DNA of 11,397 bases, from NCBI RefSeq assembly GCF_000499385.1, contig NW_013651895.1:1-11397 (forward strand), read 5' to 3'. Within the stretch, counting starts at the first letter, position 1. Every line of letters begins with the position of its first letter. Source of the stretch: Eimeria necatrix. Lineage: Eukaryota; Apicomplexa; Conoidasida; Eucoccidiorida; Eimeriidae. Below, piece by piece: positions 1-9,051 of the stretch. The notes under the pieces are model-generated. The model searched no databases and was not told where the DNA came from. It saw only the letters and a program-made list of their open reading frames with translations. Both the position numbers and the translations under genes were made by a program.

Positions 1-2
1 CT

Positions 3-56
3 TCCATTCCTTCTTTGCGGGGGGGGCCCCCCCCGGGGCCCCCCGCGGCGCCTGCT

Positions 57-103
<47 letters not shown>

Positions 104-209
104 GGCCCCGCGGCGGCGGCTGTGGGGCAGCGAAGTGTGCCACACTGTGCCAGTGCTGCGGGAAGGGTTTTGCGAAAGAGTTGTTGCTGTTAAAGAAGCA
201 TTTGCATGC

Positions 210-241
<32 letters not shown>

Positions 242-493
242 AGTGGAAGTGTGCGAAGAAGTGGCGGTGGAGGTGGCGGGCAGCTGCAGCAAAGAGGTGC
301 AGCAGCAGCAAGAAGTCCCCTGCGTGCAGCAGCAGCAGCAGCAGCAATGCAGAGAAGTCGAAAGCATTTGCTGGCAGCAGCAAACTGACACAGAAGAATA
401 TGAATGTGGGAAGCGGCGCTGCAGGCGAGTGGTGCAGCAGCAGCAGCAAATGTGCGAGCGCGTGGTGCAGGTGCCGCGCAGCTTCCCGTGTCC

Positions 494-537
<44 letters not shown>

Positions 538-861
538 TGTGTCGCGGGGAAGCAGCAGAAGCCCCCGCCACTTGCTTCCGCAAAGTCCTCAAGGAAGAGA
601 CTTATCCTTGTCAGCAGCAGCAGCAGCAGCGGCAGTGCCGCATGGTCACAGTGCAGGTGCGCAGCAGCTGCAGCAGACCCGTGCTGCAGCAGCAGCAGCA
701 GCACTGCCTCAAGACACGCGAGCAGCAGCAGTGTCTCCTCGTGTCTTTGCCTGTCCCCTCCCGCTGCCGCAGACCCACGGAGCAGCAGCAGCAATACAAA
801 TGCTTCAAAACTGTTTACAAACGAAAGTGCAGCAAACGAAAAGTCAAAGTCCCTGTCCCCT

Positions 862-892
<31 letters not shown>

Positions 893-1838
893 ACATGTCC
901 CACCCCACAAGCACCTCCACCAGCCCATTCTGGGGCCCCCCCTTGACGAGGGGCCCCTAGAGGGGCCCCTGGAGGGGCCCCTTGAGGGGCCCCTGGAGGG
1001 GCCCCTAGAGGGGCCCCTAGTGGGGGCCCCCCTGCCCCTAGAGGGGCCCCTAGAGGGGCCCCTTGAGGGGCCCCTAGAGGGGCCCCTTGAGGGGCCCCTG
1101 GATGGGGGGCCCCTGGATGGGGGGCCCCTGGATGGGGGGCCCCTGGATGAGGGGCCCCTTGAGGGGCCCCTGGATGAGGGGCCCCTGGATGAGGGGCCCC
1201 TGGATGAGGGGCCCCTGGATGGGGGCCTCATAGAGGAACACCTCCTAGGGGGGCCCCTGGATGAGGGGCCCCTGGATGAGGGGCCCCTGGATGGGGGGCC
1301 CCTAGATGGGGGGCCCCCCCTGGCCAGCCCCACAGGATTTCACTCCAGGGGCCCCCAGGGGGCCTATGGGGGCCCCCGCATGCAGGGGGGCCCCCGCATG
1401 CAGGGGGCCCCCCGCATGCAGGGGGGGCCCCCCATGCAGGGGGGCCCCCGCATGCAAGGGGGCCCCCGCATGCAAAGGGGCCCTCAAGGCGCCTTTGGGG
1501 GCCAACTTGGGGGGGCCCCCCCCATGCAGGGGGGCCCCCGCATGCAGGGGGGCCCCCGCATGCAGGGGGGCCCCCGCATGCAAGGGGGCCCCATGTATGA
1601 AGAATATGACATGGATGAGGAAGAAATGGGTCTTGACATGGGGGCCCTAATGGGGGGCCCCCCTGGGGGCCCCCAGGGGGGCCCCCAGGGGGGCCCCCCC
1701 CTGGCCCGTTTGGGGGCCCCCGGGGGTCAGCGGGCTGTGGGGGCTTGGCAGGGAGAAGGGGGGAGGCCCTCGTTTGCTGCTGCAGCAGCAGCAGCAGCAG
1801 CAGCAGCGCCGGGCCAGTCGTTCAGCGCGGCTGCGGGC

Positions 1839-1881
<43 letters not shown>

Positions 1882-2045
1882 GAGGGTACTACTATGCAGA
1901 AGACTTTGAAGAAGCTGAGCGGCGGCTGGGGGTCAAAAAGAAAAGGAAAAGGGGGGGCCCCCGGGGGCCCCCCGAGGGGCCCCCCGTAGTTGCTGTGGTG
2001 GAGTCCGTGGCCGTGGGCTGCGTGGAGGGGGCCCCCTGCGGCCCC

Positions 2046-2085
<40 letters not shown>

Positions 2086-2680
2086 AGTGCGAGCGCGTGG
2101 AGGAGCAGCGCGTGTGTCGGCGAGTGGCGAAGCAAGTTGCTGCTGTTTGCATGCGGACAGTTGTGGGGTTTGAAGAGTTCAGCTGCATGCAGCAGCAGCA
2201 GCAGCTGCAGTGTCGGCCGGTGTCAGTGCAGGTGCGGGGTGTATGTACAGTGCAGGTGGCAGCAGCAGAGCGCTACCCCTGCATGCAGCAGCAGCAGCAG
2301 CGGCAGTGCCGCAACGTGAAAGTTGCTGTTGCTGCTACCTGCAGCAGGAAGGTGCAGCAGCAGCAGCCGTACCCCTGCGTGCAGCAGCAGCGCGTGCGCC
2401 GCTGCGAGCTGCTGCAGCAGCAGCCGCCGCAGCAGCAAATCTGCACCGAGCTGCTGCAGCAGCAGCAGCAGTACCCCTGCACCAAGCCAGTCAAGGCCGT
2501 GCAGTGTACGTACACCCCAAAAACCTGCCGCCGCAAAGTCCAGAAGCAAGTCCAAGTCCCCTGCAGCAAAACGGAATGTGCTGCAGCAACAGTTGCTGCT
2601 GCTGCAGTTTGCATGCGCCCCGTCACCCGCACAGTCACCTACCCCTGCCCCCGCACCGTGCTGCAGCAGCAGTGCAGGCT

Positions 2681-2717
<37 letters not shown>

Positions 2718-2859
2718 ACCACTTGCTACCGCACGCAGCTCCAAACCAAAAGAGTTCCTTGCCAGCAAATTTCTTACCAAACTGTCTGCAGCCCCCGGGC
2801 CCCACAGCCCTGCAGCAAACACACTTGTGCAGTTCACAAAAAGCACAAAGGCAAGCACT

Positions 2860-2861
<2 letters not shown>
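3..2861 (+). CDS. Cys-rich low-complexity protein, 5' end incomplete
   Basis: The frame is open from the window edge to a TGA at 2859-2861. No ATG lies near the left edge, so the start or a splice acceptor is upstream, or the exon begins at an early CAG. About 23 cysteines in the first third and 27 in the last third sit roughly 10-12 residues apart, with none in the middle. A recurring pattern is Cys-Arg-x-Val-x-Val-x-Val-x3-Cys, then Tyr-Pro-Cys, poly-Gln and Gln-Cys-Arg (for example near 617-670 and 2206-2310). The centre holds Glu-Gly-Pro-Leu and Arg-Met-Gln-Gly-Gly-Pro repeats, an acidic patch near 1595-1640, poly-Ala and a basic KKKRKR patch near 1936. The C-terminus is His/Lys-rich. Regular Cys spacing recalls coccidian oocyst-wall proteins, and the Val-Pro strings recall alveolins; neither assignment is secure. 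No membrane segment is seen. The Cys register strongly supports this frame over the overlapping ones. Confidence 0.75.
931..1320 (+). repeat. GGGGCCCC minisatellite encoding Glu-Gly-Pro-Leu and Asp-Gly-Gly-Pro-Leu repeats
   Basis: About thirty GGGGCCCC or GGGGGCCCC cores are spaced 12 to 15 nt apart. The 12-nt units (GAGGGGCCCCTT or GAGGGGCCCCTA) encode Glu-Gly-Pro-Leu. The 15-nt units (GGATGGGGGGCCCCT) encode Asp-Gly-Gly-Pro-Leu, and Glu replaces one Gly where the unit carries GGATGAG. All unit lengths are multiples of three, so gain or loss of units keeps the frame. Each core is a perfect palindrome, so both strands can form hairpins. Confidence 0.9.
1367..1590 (+). repeat. GC-rich tandem repeat encoding Gly-Gly-Pro-Arg-Met-Gln
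   Basis: A unit of about 18 nt (GGGGGCCCCCGCATGCA) recurs in two blocks, roughly 1367-1482 and 1510-1590, split by a short variant segment around GCGCCTTTGGGGGCC. It encodes Gly-Gly-Pro-Arg-Met-Gln with variants (Ala for Gly, Pro for Arg). Each unit combines a palindromic G/C run with a GCATGC palindrome. An acidic Tyr/Glu/Asp/Met patch follows immediately. Confidence 0.88.
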
Positions 2862-2899
<38 letters not shown>

Positions 2900-3247
2900 T
2901 GCTGCTGCGCAGAAGCAGCAGCGGCGGCAGCACAAGCAGCGGCAGCAGCAGCGGCGGCAGCAGAAGCAGCAGCAACGGCAGCACAAGCAGCAGCAGCAGG
3001 TGCGGAAGCTGCTGCTGCTGCTGCTGCTGCAGCGGCAGCAGCAGCAGTAGCAGCAGCAAAAGTGAACGATGCTTGCTGCTGGTGCAGCTGCGGCTGCTGC
3101 TGGTGCAGCAGCAGCGGCAGCGCCGGGGGGAGAGGCTGGCTGCGCAGGGGAAGAACGCGACGCAGGCAAAAACAGCAGCAGCAGCAGCAGCAGCAGAAAC
3201 AGCAGCAGCAGCAGAAACAGCAGCAGCAACAGCAGCAGCAGCAGAAA

Positions 3248-3278
<31 letters not shown>

Positions 3279-3300
3279 ACTTGAAAGTTCTATTATTTGT
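2862..3300 (+). repeat. CAG-rich region downstream of the Cys-rich gene
   Basis: Starting at the stop codon of the preceding gene, this stretch is dominated by CAG runs broken by CGG, ACA and GCA codon-like variants, with a CTG block near 3008-3032. It may be 3' UTR or intergenic DNA. It is open in several frames only because CAG/CTG repeats contain no stop in any frame. I see no coding signature in it. Confidence 0.7.
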
Positions 3301-3387
3301 ATGTCTGCAGCCAATACTGCTGAGTTGCCATTTGCAGCACTTCGCATTTTCCAGGCAAGAGCCTGTCACAGCTTGCTGCTGCAGCAG

Positions 3388-3393
3388 CAACAG

Positions 3394-3432
<39 letters not shown>
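3388..3432 (+). repeat. CAG triplet tract in the convergent spacer
   Basis: An almost pure run of CAG units sits in otherwise mixed sequence about 75 nt before the telomere-like array. Nothing around it looks coding. Confidence 0.75.
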
Positions 3433-3433
<1 letters not shown>

Positions 3434-3506
3434 TTGCTGGCTGCTGCAGACGCAGTTGCTGCAGGCGTCTTTGCACGCAGACTGAACGTTATATTCTAAA
3501 CGCCCC

Positions 3507-3565
3507 AAACCCTAAACCCTAAACCCTAAACCCTAAACCCTAAACCCTAAACCCTAAACCCTAAA
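3507..3565 (+). repeat. Interstitial telomere-like array (AAACCCT), about 8.4 copies
   Basis: Perfect AAACCCT heptamers, the C-rich strand of the TTTAGGG telomere repeat used by coccidia. The block lies between two convergent genes and is followed by ordinary sequence, so it is interstitial and not a chromosome end. Unlike the arrays at 8597-10452 it is not next to a splice site that I can identify. Confidence 0.95.
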
Positions 3566-3644
3566 GCGCTTCTTTGCGTGGAAGCTGGACTGAACAACTG
3601 CACAATCAAATTTATTTCTATTTCTATTTTTAAATATAATTAGA

Positions 3645-3702
3645 ATTATATTTTAATTATATTTTAATTATATTTTAATTATATTTTAATTATATTTTAA
3701 TA
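3645..3702 (+). repeat. 11-nt AT-only tandem repeat
   Basis: Five copies of ATTATATTTTA in tandem, followed by degenerate TTTTA units to about 3725. The block lies in an AT-rich island (about 3605-3735) between the two convergent genes. On the minus strand the following segment contains several AATAAA hexamers about 190 nt past the stop of the minus-strand gene, so it may hold that gene's polyadenylation region. Confidence 0.85.
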
Positions 3703-3919
3703 ATATTTTATTTTATTTTATTTTTGTTTTATTTCCATTTCAAATTCCAGCAAACGGCATGCAGACACCTGCCTATACACCCCAGCACCAAGCACTCAAA
3801 ATAGGAATTGAAAGCGCAGTTATATACTTTCTGCTGCTGCTGCTGCTGCTGCTGCTGCAGCTGCTGCTGCAGCTGCTGCTGCTGCAGCAGCAACTGCGGC
3901 GTAGGCAGCAGCGGAGGGA

Positions 3920-4041
3920 TTAGTTTGCTGCAGCAGCAGCAGCAGCAGCAGCAGCAGCCGTTCTGCTGCTTGGCGTGATAGGGCTGCTGCTCCAGCAGAC
4001 GGGCAGCACCCCCTCCTTCATTTGCTGCAGCAGCTTTTGTA

Positions 4042-4076
<35 letters not shown>

Positions 4077-4554
4077 GGCTGCTGCGGCTGCTGTGGCACG
4101 ACCTTGAGGTCCATGGGGTCTCGCTGCTGCTGCTGCTCTGCTGCAGCAGCAGCAAACGAAATCGCCTGCTGCTGCAGCCACAAAGCCTCCAGCTCCCCCG
4201 GGCCTATAAATTGCTTTTGCTGCAGCGGCTGCTGCAGCACTGCGGTGTACAGACACCCTCTTGCTGCCTCGGCAAGTTGCTGCTGCTGCGTCGCCAGCTG
4301 CTGCAGCAGCAGCGCAGCAGCCTGCTGCTGCTGCTGATGAAGCCCCCGTCGCCTGCGCCCACTCTGCTGCTGTTGCTGCTGCTCGTGCTGCTGCTGCTGC
4401 TGCTGCTTCCCCTGCTGCTGCTGCTGCTGCAGGTGACTGTACACCTGAATTTCTGCTGCAGCTTTTCCCAGCTGCTGGCAAACTGCAGCAAGATGCTGCC
4501 TCACGGTGCGCATAGGTCTCGCACTGCTGCCGCTGCTGCTGCTGCTGCTGCTGC

Positions 4555-4596
<42 letters not shown>

Positions 4597-4803
4597 GGCC
4601 TATCAGCTGCAGCAGCAAACCGGGGCTCACATCTCTCTCGCGCAGCAAAAGGGAAGTGCGGTGCTTCAGAAACTGCTGCAGCGAGGCTAGCTGCTGCAGC
4701 GCTGCTGCTGCTGGCTGGCAGGAAGCTGCTGCTGCTGCTTCCACTGCAGCAAGCCGCGCCCTCAGGTGTGCAGACAGCACGCGCACAGCTGCAGGGAGCT
4801 CCA

Positions 4804-4848
<45 letters not shown>

Positions 4849-4916
4849 ACGGTGCGTCTGACTTTGGCTTCGCGCTGCTGCTACGCGCCCCACGAGCTGC
4901 TGCAGCAGCAGGAGTA

Positions 4917-4960
<44 letters not shown>

Positions 4961-5140
4961 AGCCCGACACGGCCAGAGGCTCCGCCTCTTGCGTGCTGCT
5001 GCAGGAGCAGCAGCAGCAGCAGCTGCTGCTGCTGCTGCTGCAGTAGCATGGATCCGTAGTGCTGCAGCAGCATCTGCAAGCGTCCCGCAGCGGCAGACGA
5101 GCTCTGCTGCCCAGGCGCTGTCTTCTGCTGCTGCTGCTCT

Positions 5141-5173
<33 letters not shown>

Positions 5174-5346
5174 GCGCTGCAGCAAGGCAAGTGTGGACGA
5201 ATCGAGACGCACAGCTGCGCCGGACATGTTTGCTGCTGCTGCTGCTTCTGCTGCTGCTGGTGCTGCTGCTGCTGCTGCCATTATTGTCTCCTTTGCCAGT
5301 TCCTGCACACGGCCCAGTTGTCTGTACACCAAAGCAGTGCTGCAGA

Positions 5347-5385
<39 letters not shown>

Positions 5386-5711
5386 GCGCAACAGCACCCA
5401 ATCTTAAAGCAGGTGCAGTGCACCGCCGCCGCTGCTGCTGCTGCTGCTGCTGCTGCAGCAGCTGCACCTTCAGCCCCTCCCTTGCCGTTCCCACTGCTGC
5501 GTACACTTGTACTGCTGCTTTTGCTGCTGCTGCTGCTGCTGCTGCTTCTGCTTCTGCTGCTGCTTCTGCTGCTGCCTCTGTTGCTGCTTCTGCTGCTGTT
5601 TCTGCTGCTGCTGCTGCTCTCTGCTGCTCACTGATGCTCTGCAGCAGCATCTCCGCAAGCAGCGCCGTCTGCCGGCCAAATTTTCTGCAGGTCGAAGACC
5701 TGTTGCTGCAG

Positions 5712-5750
<39 letters not shown>

Positions 5751-6237
5751 GAGGCTAAGCGCAGCTCAAGCAGCCGGGTTTGCTGCTGCTGCTGCTGCTG
5801 TTGCTCTTGCTGCTGCTGTTGGCGGCGGCGGCGGCTCAACAGTGCAGCGGCAGCAGCAGGCAGCCACTCGCGAGGTAACGCTGCAGCAGCAGCAAGCAGC
5901 AGTTGCTGCTGCTGCGCAGCAGCAGCAGCAGCTGCAGGCAGCAGCTGCGGCACCAGGTGGTCTAAGAGCTTTGCTGCTGCTACTGCTGCTGCTGATTCTC
6001 CTGCTGCTGATCCTGCTACGGATCCAGCTGCTGCTGCTTTTCCTGGGCCGGCGTGCCGCTGCAGCACTGCAGCAGCAGCAGCAACAGCAGCAGCAAGCTG
6101 CTGCGGCTCTGCAATCTGGTCTCCGTGCTGCAGCAGCTCAGCAGCGAATTCCGCCAAGAGAGAGTCCAGCAGGCTGTCGCCCTGCAGCAGCTCGAGCCGC
6201 TGCTGCTGCTGCTGCTGCAACTGCTGCTGCTGCTGCA

Positions 6238-6275
<38 letters not shown>

Positions 6276-6393
6276 AGCAAAACGACCAGCGGCTTCAGCT
6301 GCAGCTCAAGAGTGTCCAAAGGGGCCCTCAAGTGGGAGGTGGAGATACACCCCGTGCGTGGCAGCTTGCTGAGGGCCACGAAGGCTCCTAAAA

Positions 6394-6446
<53 letters not shown>

Positions 6447-6740
6447 CTGGGGGGAAGAAGGGGCAAGGGCTCTGCTGCTTTAAGCGCCGCCAGCCGCTGC
6501 AGCAGCAGCAGCAGCAGCAGCGCAGCTTCCTGCTGCAGCTCTACCCGCTTGAAGGCGCCCCTTGCTGCAGCGAAGCCCAGTGAGTCCAGCAGCAGCAGCA
6601 CGTCCTCAGTGCTGCTGCTGCTGCTGCTGCTGCTGCTGTGAGCAGCAGCAAGAAAGAAGCGCTGCAGCGCATGCGTGTGGGACGGGTGGCAGCGCACAGG
6701 GAGGTCGTCAAGTGCAGCAACAAAAGCTGACAGCAGCGGC

Positions 6741-6792
<52 letters not shown>

Positions 6793-7131
6793 GACTGTGC
6801 GCAGGGACGGCGGGGAGGCCGAGGAGGTCCAGCAGCAGCTGCTGCTGCTGCTGCTGCTGCAGCGACGCAAAGCGCAGGCTGGGGCTGTTTGCTGCTACTG
6901 CAGCAACAGCATCCACCACGTGGAAGTGCAGCAGCTGCAGCTGCTTTGCTGCTGCTGGCAGCAGCAGCAAATCAGACCCCCGGAGCTGCTCGGGCTGCTG
7001 CAGCAGCAGCAGCACAACCCGCAGCACCGTGCGGTGGCTGTAATGCGGAAGCTGCTGCAGCTGCTGCAGCAGCAAGCCCTGCTGCAGCAGCTGAGGCGCA
7101 GCCCTGCGGAACTCTCGGGGCACTAACAATA

Positions 7132-7168
<37 letters not shown>

Positions 7169-7441
7169 CTGTTGCTGCTGCTGCTGATGCGCTTCCCCGC
7201 TGATGCATCTGCTGCGTGTTTCAGTTGCAGCTGACGCAACAGCAGCAGCAGTAAAAGATCCGGCCTTGCCAGGCTGCTGCTGCTGCAGCAGGTGCTGCTG
7301 CTGCTGCTGCTGCTGCTGCTGTCGCTGCAGCAGCAGATGAGATCTTACACAGACGGGAAGCGGCACAGCAGCAAAAGGCTTAGCTGCTGCTCTCTGGGAT
7401 CGGATCCCACTTGATGCATGCGCACCCCACAGCGGCCTCAT
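3920..7441 (-). CDS. Large Leu/Ala/Gln/Ser-rich helical protein, possibly missing 5' exons
   Basis: This frame runs about 1170 codons from an ATG at 7441-7439 to a TAA at 3922-3920. It is the first ATG after an in-frame stop at 7525-7523, and it has A at -3. Read in this strand the triplet tracts become Gln, Ala and Ser; the plus strand would give poly-Cys and poly-Leu. Between tracts are amphipathic Leu-rich segments, e.g. LLSAFVAALDDLP, VLLLLDSLGF, ILGAFVALSKLP (about 6370-6830) and LQQLASLQQFLKH (about 4650). These recall the paired helices of apicomplexan heptatricopeptide/RAP-type organellar RNA-binding proteins, but I see no C-terminal RAP domain and cannot assign the family. The last recognisable segment is QIQKLLQQMKEGVLPVCW, then poly-Ala. 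No signal peptide is evident. Splicing to upstream exons is possible (see 7576-7655). Confidence 0.65.
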
Positions 7442-7450
7442 TATTGCCAC

Positions 7451-7485
<35 letters not shown>

Positions 7486-7575
7486 CTGCTGCTGCAGCTG
7501 TTGCTGCCGCTGCCGTAGCTGTTCACGCTGCTGCTGTAGCTGTTGCTGCTGCAGCAGCAGCAGCAGCAGCAGCTA

Positions 7576-7655
7576 CTGCTGCTTCAATAGATCTGGACCC
7601 GAGGGAACCTTGAGGTGTACGTACAGCTGCCGCGCTGCTGCTCCAGCGTCAACTC
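7576..7655 (-). other. Possible upstream exon of the minus-strand gene
   Basis: On the minus strand this non-repetitive stretch reads VDAGAAARQLYVHLKVPS, then GPDLLKQQ, before a TAG at 7575-7573. It looks more like protein than the plus-strand reading, which is Cys/Ser-rich. It is out of frame with the long downstream exon, so it would need an intron; a GT sits just before the TAG and many CAG acceptors follow. This is inference only, and the segment could equally be 5' flank. Confidence 0.25.
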
Positions 7656-7659
7656 GGAG

Positions 7660-7690
<31 letters not shown>

Positions 7691-7700
<10 letters not shown>

Positions 7701-7805
7701 TAGTGTGCAGACTACTCTCCAGCAGCAGCAGCAGCTAGTATGTAGACCACCCTGCAGCAGCAGAAGCAGCTAGTATGTAGCCCACCCTACAGCAGCAGCA
7801 GCAGC
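7691..7805 (+). repeat. 35-nt tandem repeat, three copies
   Basis: The core TAGTATGTAG, followed by a CCACCCT-like block and CAG units, starts at 7701, 7736 and 7771, a constant period of 35 nt. Copies two and three are nearly identical; copy one is diverged (TAGTGTGCAG). The block lies in the spacer between the divergently arranged minus-strand gene and the ankyrin gene. Regulatory meaning is unknown. Confidence 0.8.
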
Positions 7806-7835
7806 AGCTGTGTCTGTTGGCTGTGCCGCAGCAAC

Positions 7836-7873
<38 letters not shown>

Positions 7874-7995
7874 GCTGCCTGTGCAGCACAAGGGCCGCTC
7901 GTTCCTGCTGCTGCAGCAGCAGGCCCCGTGAAATGCATGCGCTGCAGCAGCTGAAATAAAGAAACAATTTAATTTAGTTAGCTGTCTTGCTGCTA

Positions 7996-8035
<40 letters not shown>

Positions 8036-8527
8036 GGCTGCCGGGGCTGCTGGGGCTGCAGCTGTTGTTGGCTGCGGCTGCGCAGCAGCAAAAAGCGCAG
8101 CAGCAGAAAAATAAAAATAAAAATAAAATAAAAATATAAAATGAAGTTGAAGCAGCAACTTTGGACTGTTTAGGCGTTTGTACACCTTGGGAGTTGCTGC
8201 AGCAGCAGCAGCAGCAGCAGCGGCAGCAACAGCAGCAGCAGCGGCAGCAACAGCAGCAGCAGCGACAGCAGCAGCAGCAACACAGCAGCAGCAGCAGCAG
8301 CGGCCAAATTGTTCAACAGTGCAATTTGCTGCAGCTGCAGCAGCAACTCCGCCGCCGACTCACACTTGAGCTGCTGCTGCTGCTGCTGCCGAAGGAGGCA
8401 GCAGCACCGACAGCAGCAGCAACAGCAGGCAGGTACAGCAGCAGCAGCAACAGCAGCAGCAGCAACCGCAGCAGCAGCGACAGCAGCAACAGCCACCGCA
8501 GCAACAGCAGCAACAACTGCAGCAAGG
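7806..8527 (+). other. Spacer upstream of the ankyrin gene, triplet repeats and AT-rich stretch
   Basis: This spacer holds CTG runs near 7840-7870 and 8000-8032, GGGGCTGCC-type repeats near 8032-8058, an A/T-rich stretch near 8103-8145 made of AAAAATAAAAAT-like units, and a long CAG/CAA-rich block from about 8198 to 8523. The frame upstream of the chosen ATG at 8528 is open but has no other ATG and would encode a Cys run, so I treat it as 5' flank or 5' UTR. No promoter motif can be named. Confidence 0.55.
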
Positions 8528-9005
8528 ATGTCTTCCTACGCGCCTCTAAGGCCTTGTGAGGCTTTAGCCGAAGAGCTCTTCGCCTCCGTGGTGCTTAAAC
8601 CCTAAACCCTAAACCCTAAACCCTAAACCCTAAACCCTAAACCCTAAACCCTAGCCCCTGCCAGACCGGAGCCCTTCCTACGACACGGCCCGCCAAGAGC
8701 CCCCAGTTGTTCCCTAGGGTTTAGATCCCAGGGTTTAGGGTTTAGGCCTTAGGGTTTAGGCCTTAGGGTTTAGGGTTTAGGGTTTAGGGTTTAGGGTTTG
8801 CGGCAGGCGGGGAAGGGGCCCCCGGGGCTGCTGGCGGAAGTGTTTGAAAAAGGAGACAAAGAACTGACTACAGCTGCTGTGTCTTTTAGAGACAAAGACA
8901 ATCGTTTGCTGCTGCATGCAGCAGCAGCAGCAAACGACGCAGCAGCAATGCTGCTGCTGCTGCAGCACGGCGCAGACCCCACTGCTGCTGACGAGGTACG
9001 CTGCC

Positions 9006-9051
<46 letters not shown>

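Noticed and set aside
815..1583. Antisense frames with Ser-Arg-Gly-Pro and Leu-His-Ala-Gly repeats
   Set aside because: They are mirror products of the palindromic GGGGCCCC minisatellite, and the sense frame continues with the Cys modules on both sides.
2223..3347. Minus-strand open frame of 374 codons
   Set aside because: It is antisense to the Cys-periodic C-terminal module and rich in Leu and Ala runs. Stop-free CAG/CTG repeats produce such frames by chance.
2210..3522. Plus-strand frames continuing past the stop at 2861
   Set aside because: They read the Cys module out of register and turn it into Ala/Ser/Cys strings. The non-repeat part near 3290-3380 shows no recognisable domain.
4506..6641. 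Plus-strand open frame of 711 codons overlapping the minus-strand gene
   Set aside because: It consists mainly of poly-Cys, poly-Ala and poly-Leu from CTG runs with no convincing unique segments. The minus strand gives Gln/Ala/Ser tracts and helical segments over a longer span.
8309..8527. N-terminal extension of the ankyrin protein upstream of 8528
   Set aside because: The frame has no ATG there and would encode Cys runs and Ala/Thr repeats. The first ATG is at 8528.
3507..8652. Direct repeats of constant spacing as a CRISPR array
   Set aside because: All repeats are simple tandem units without spacers, in clearly eukaryotic, intron-containing DNA.
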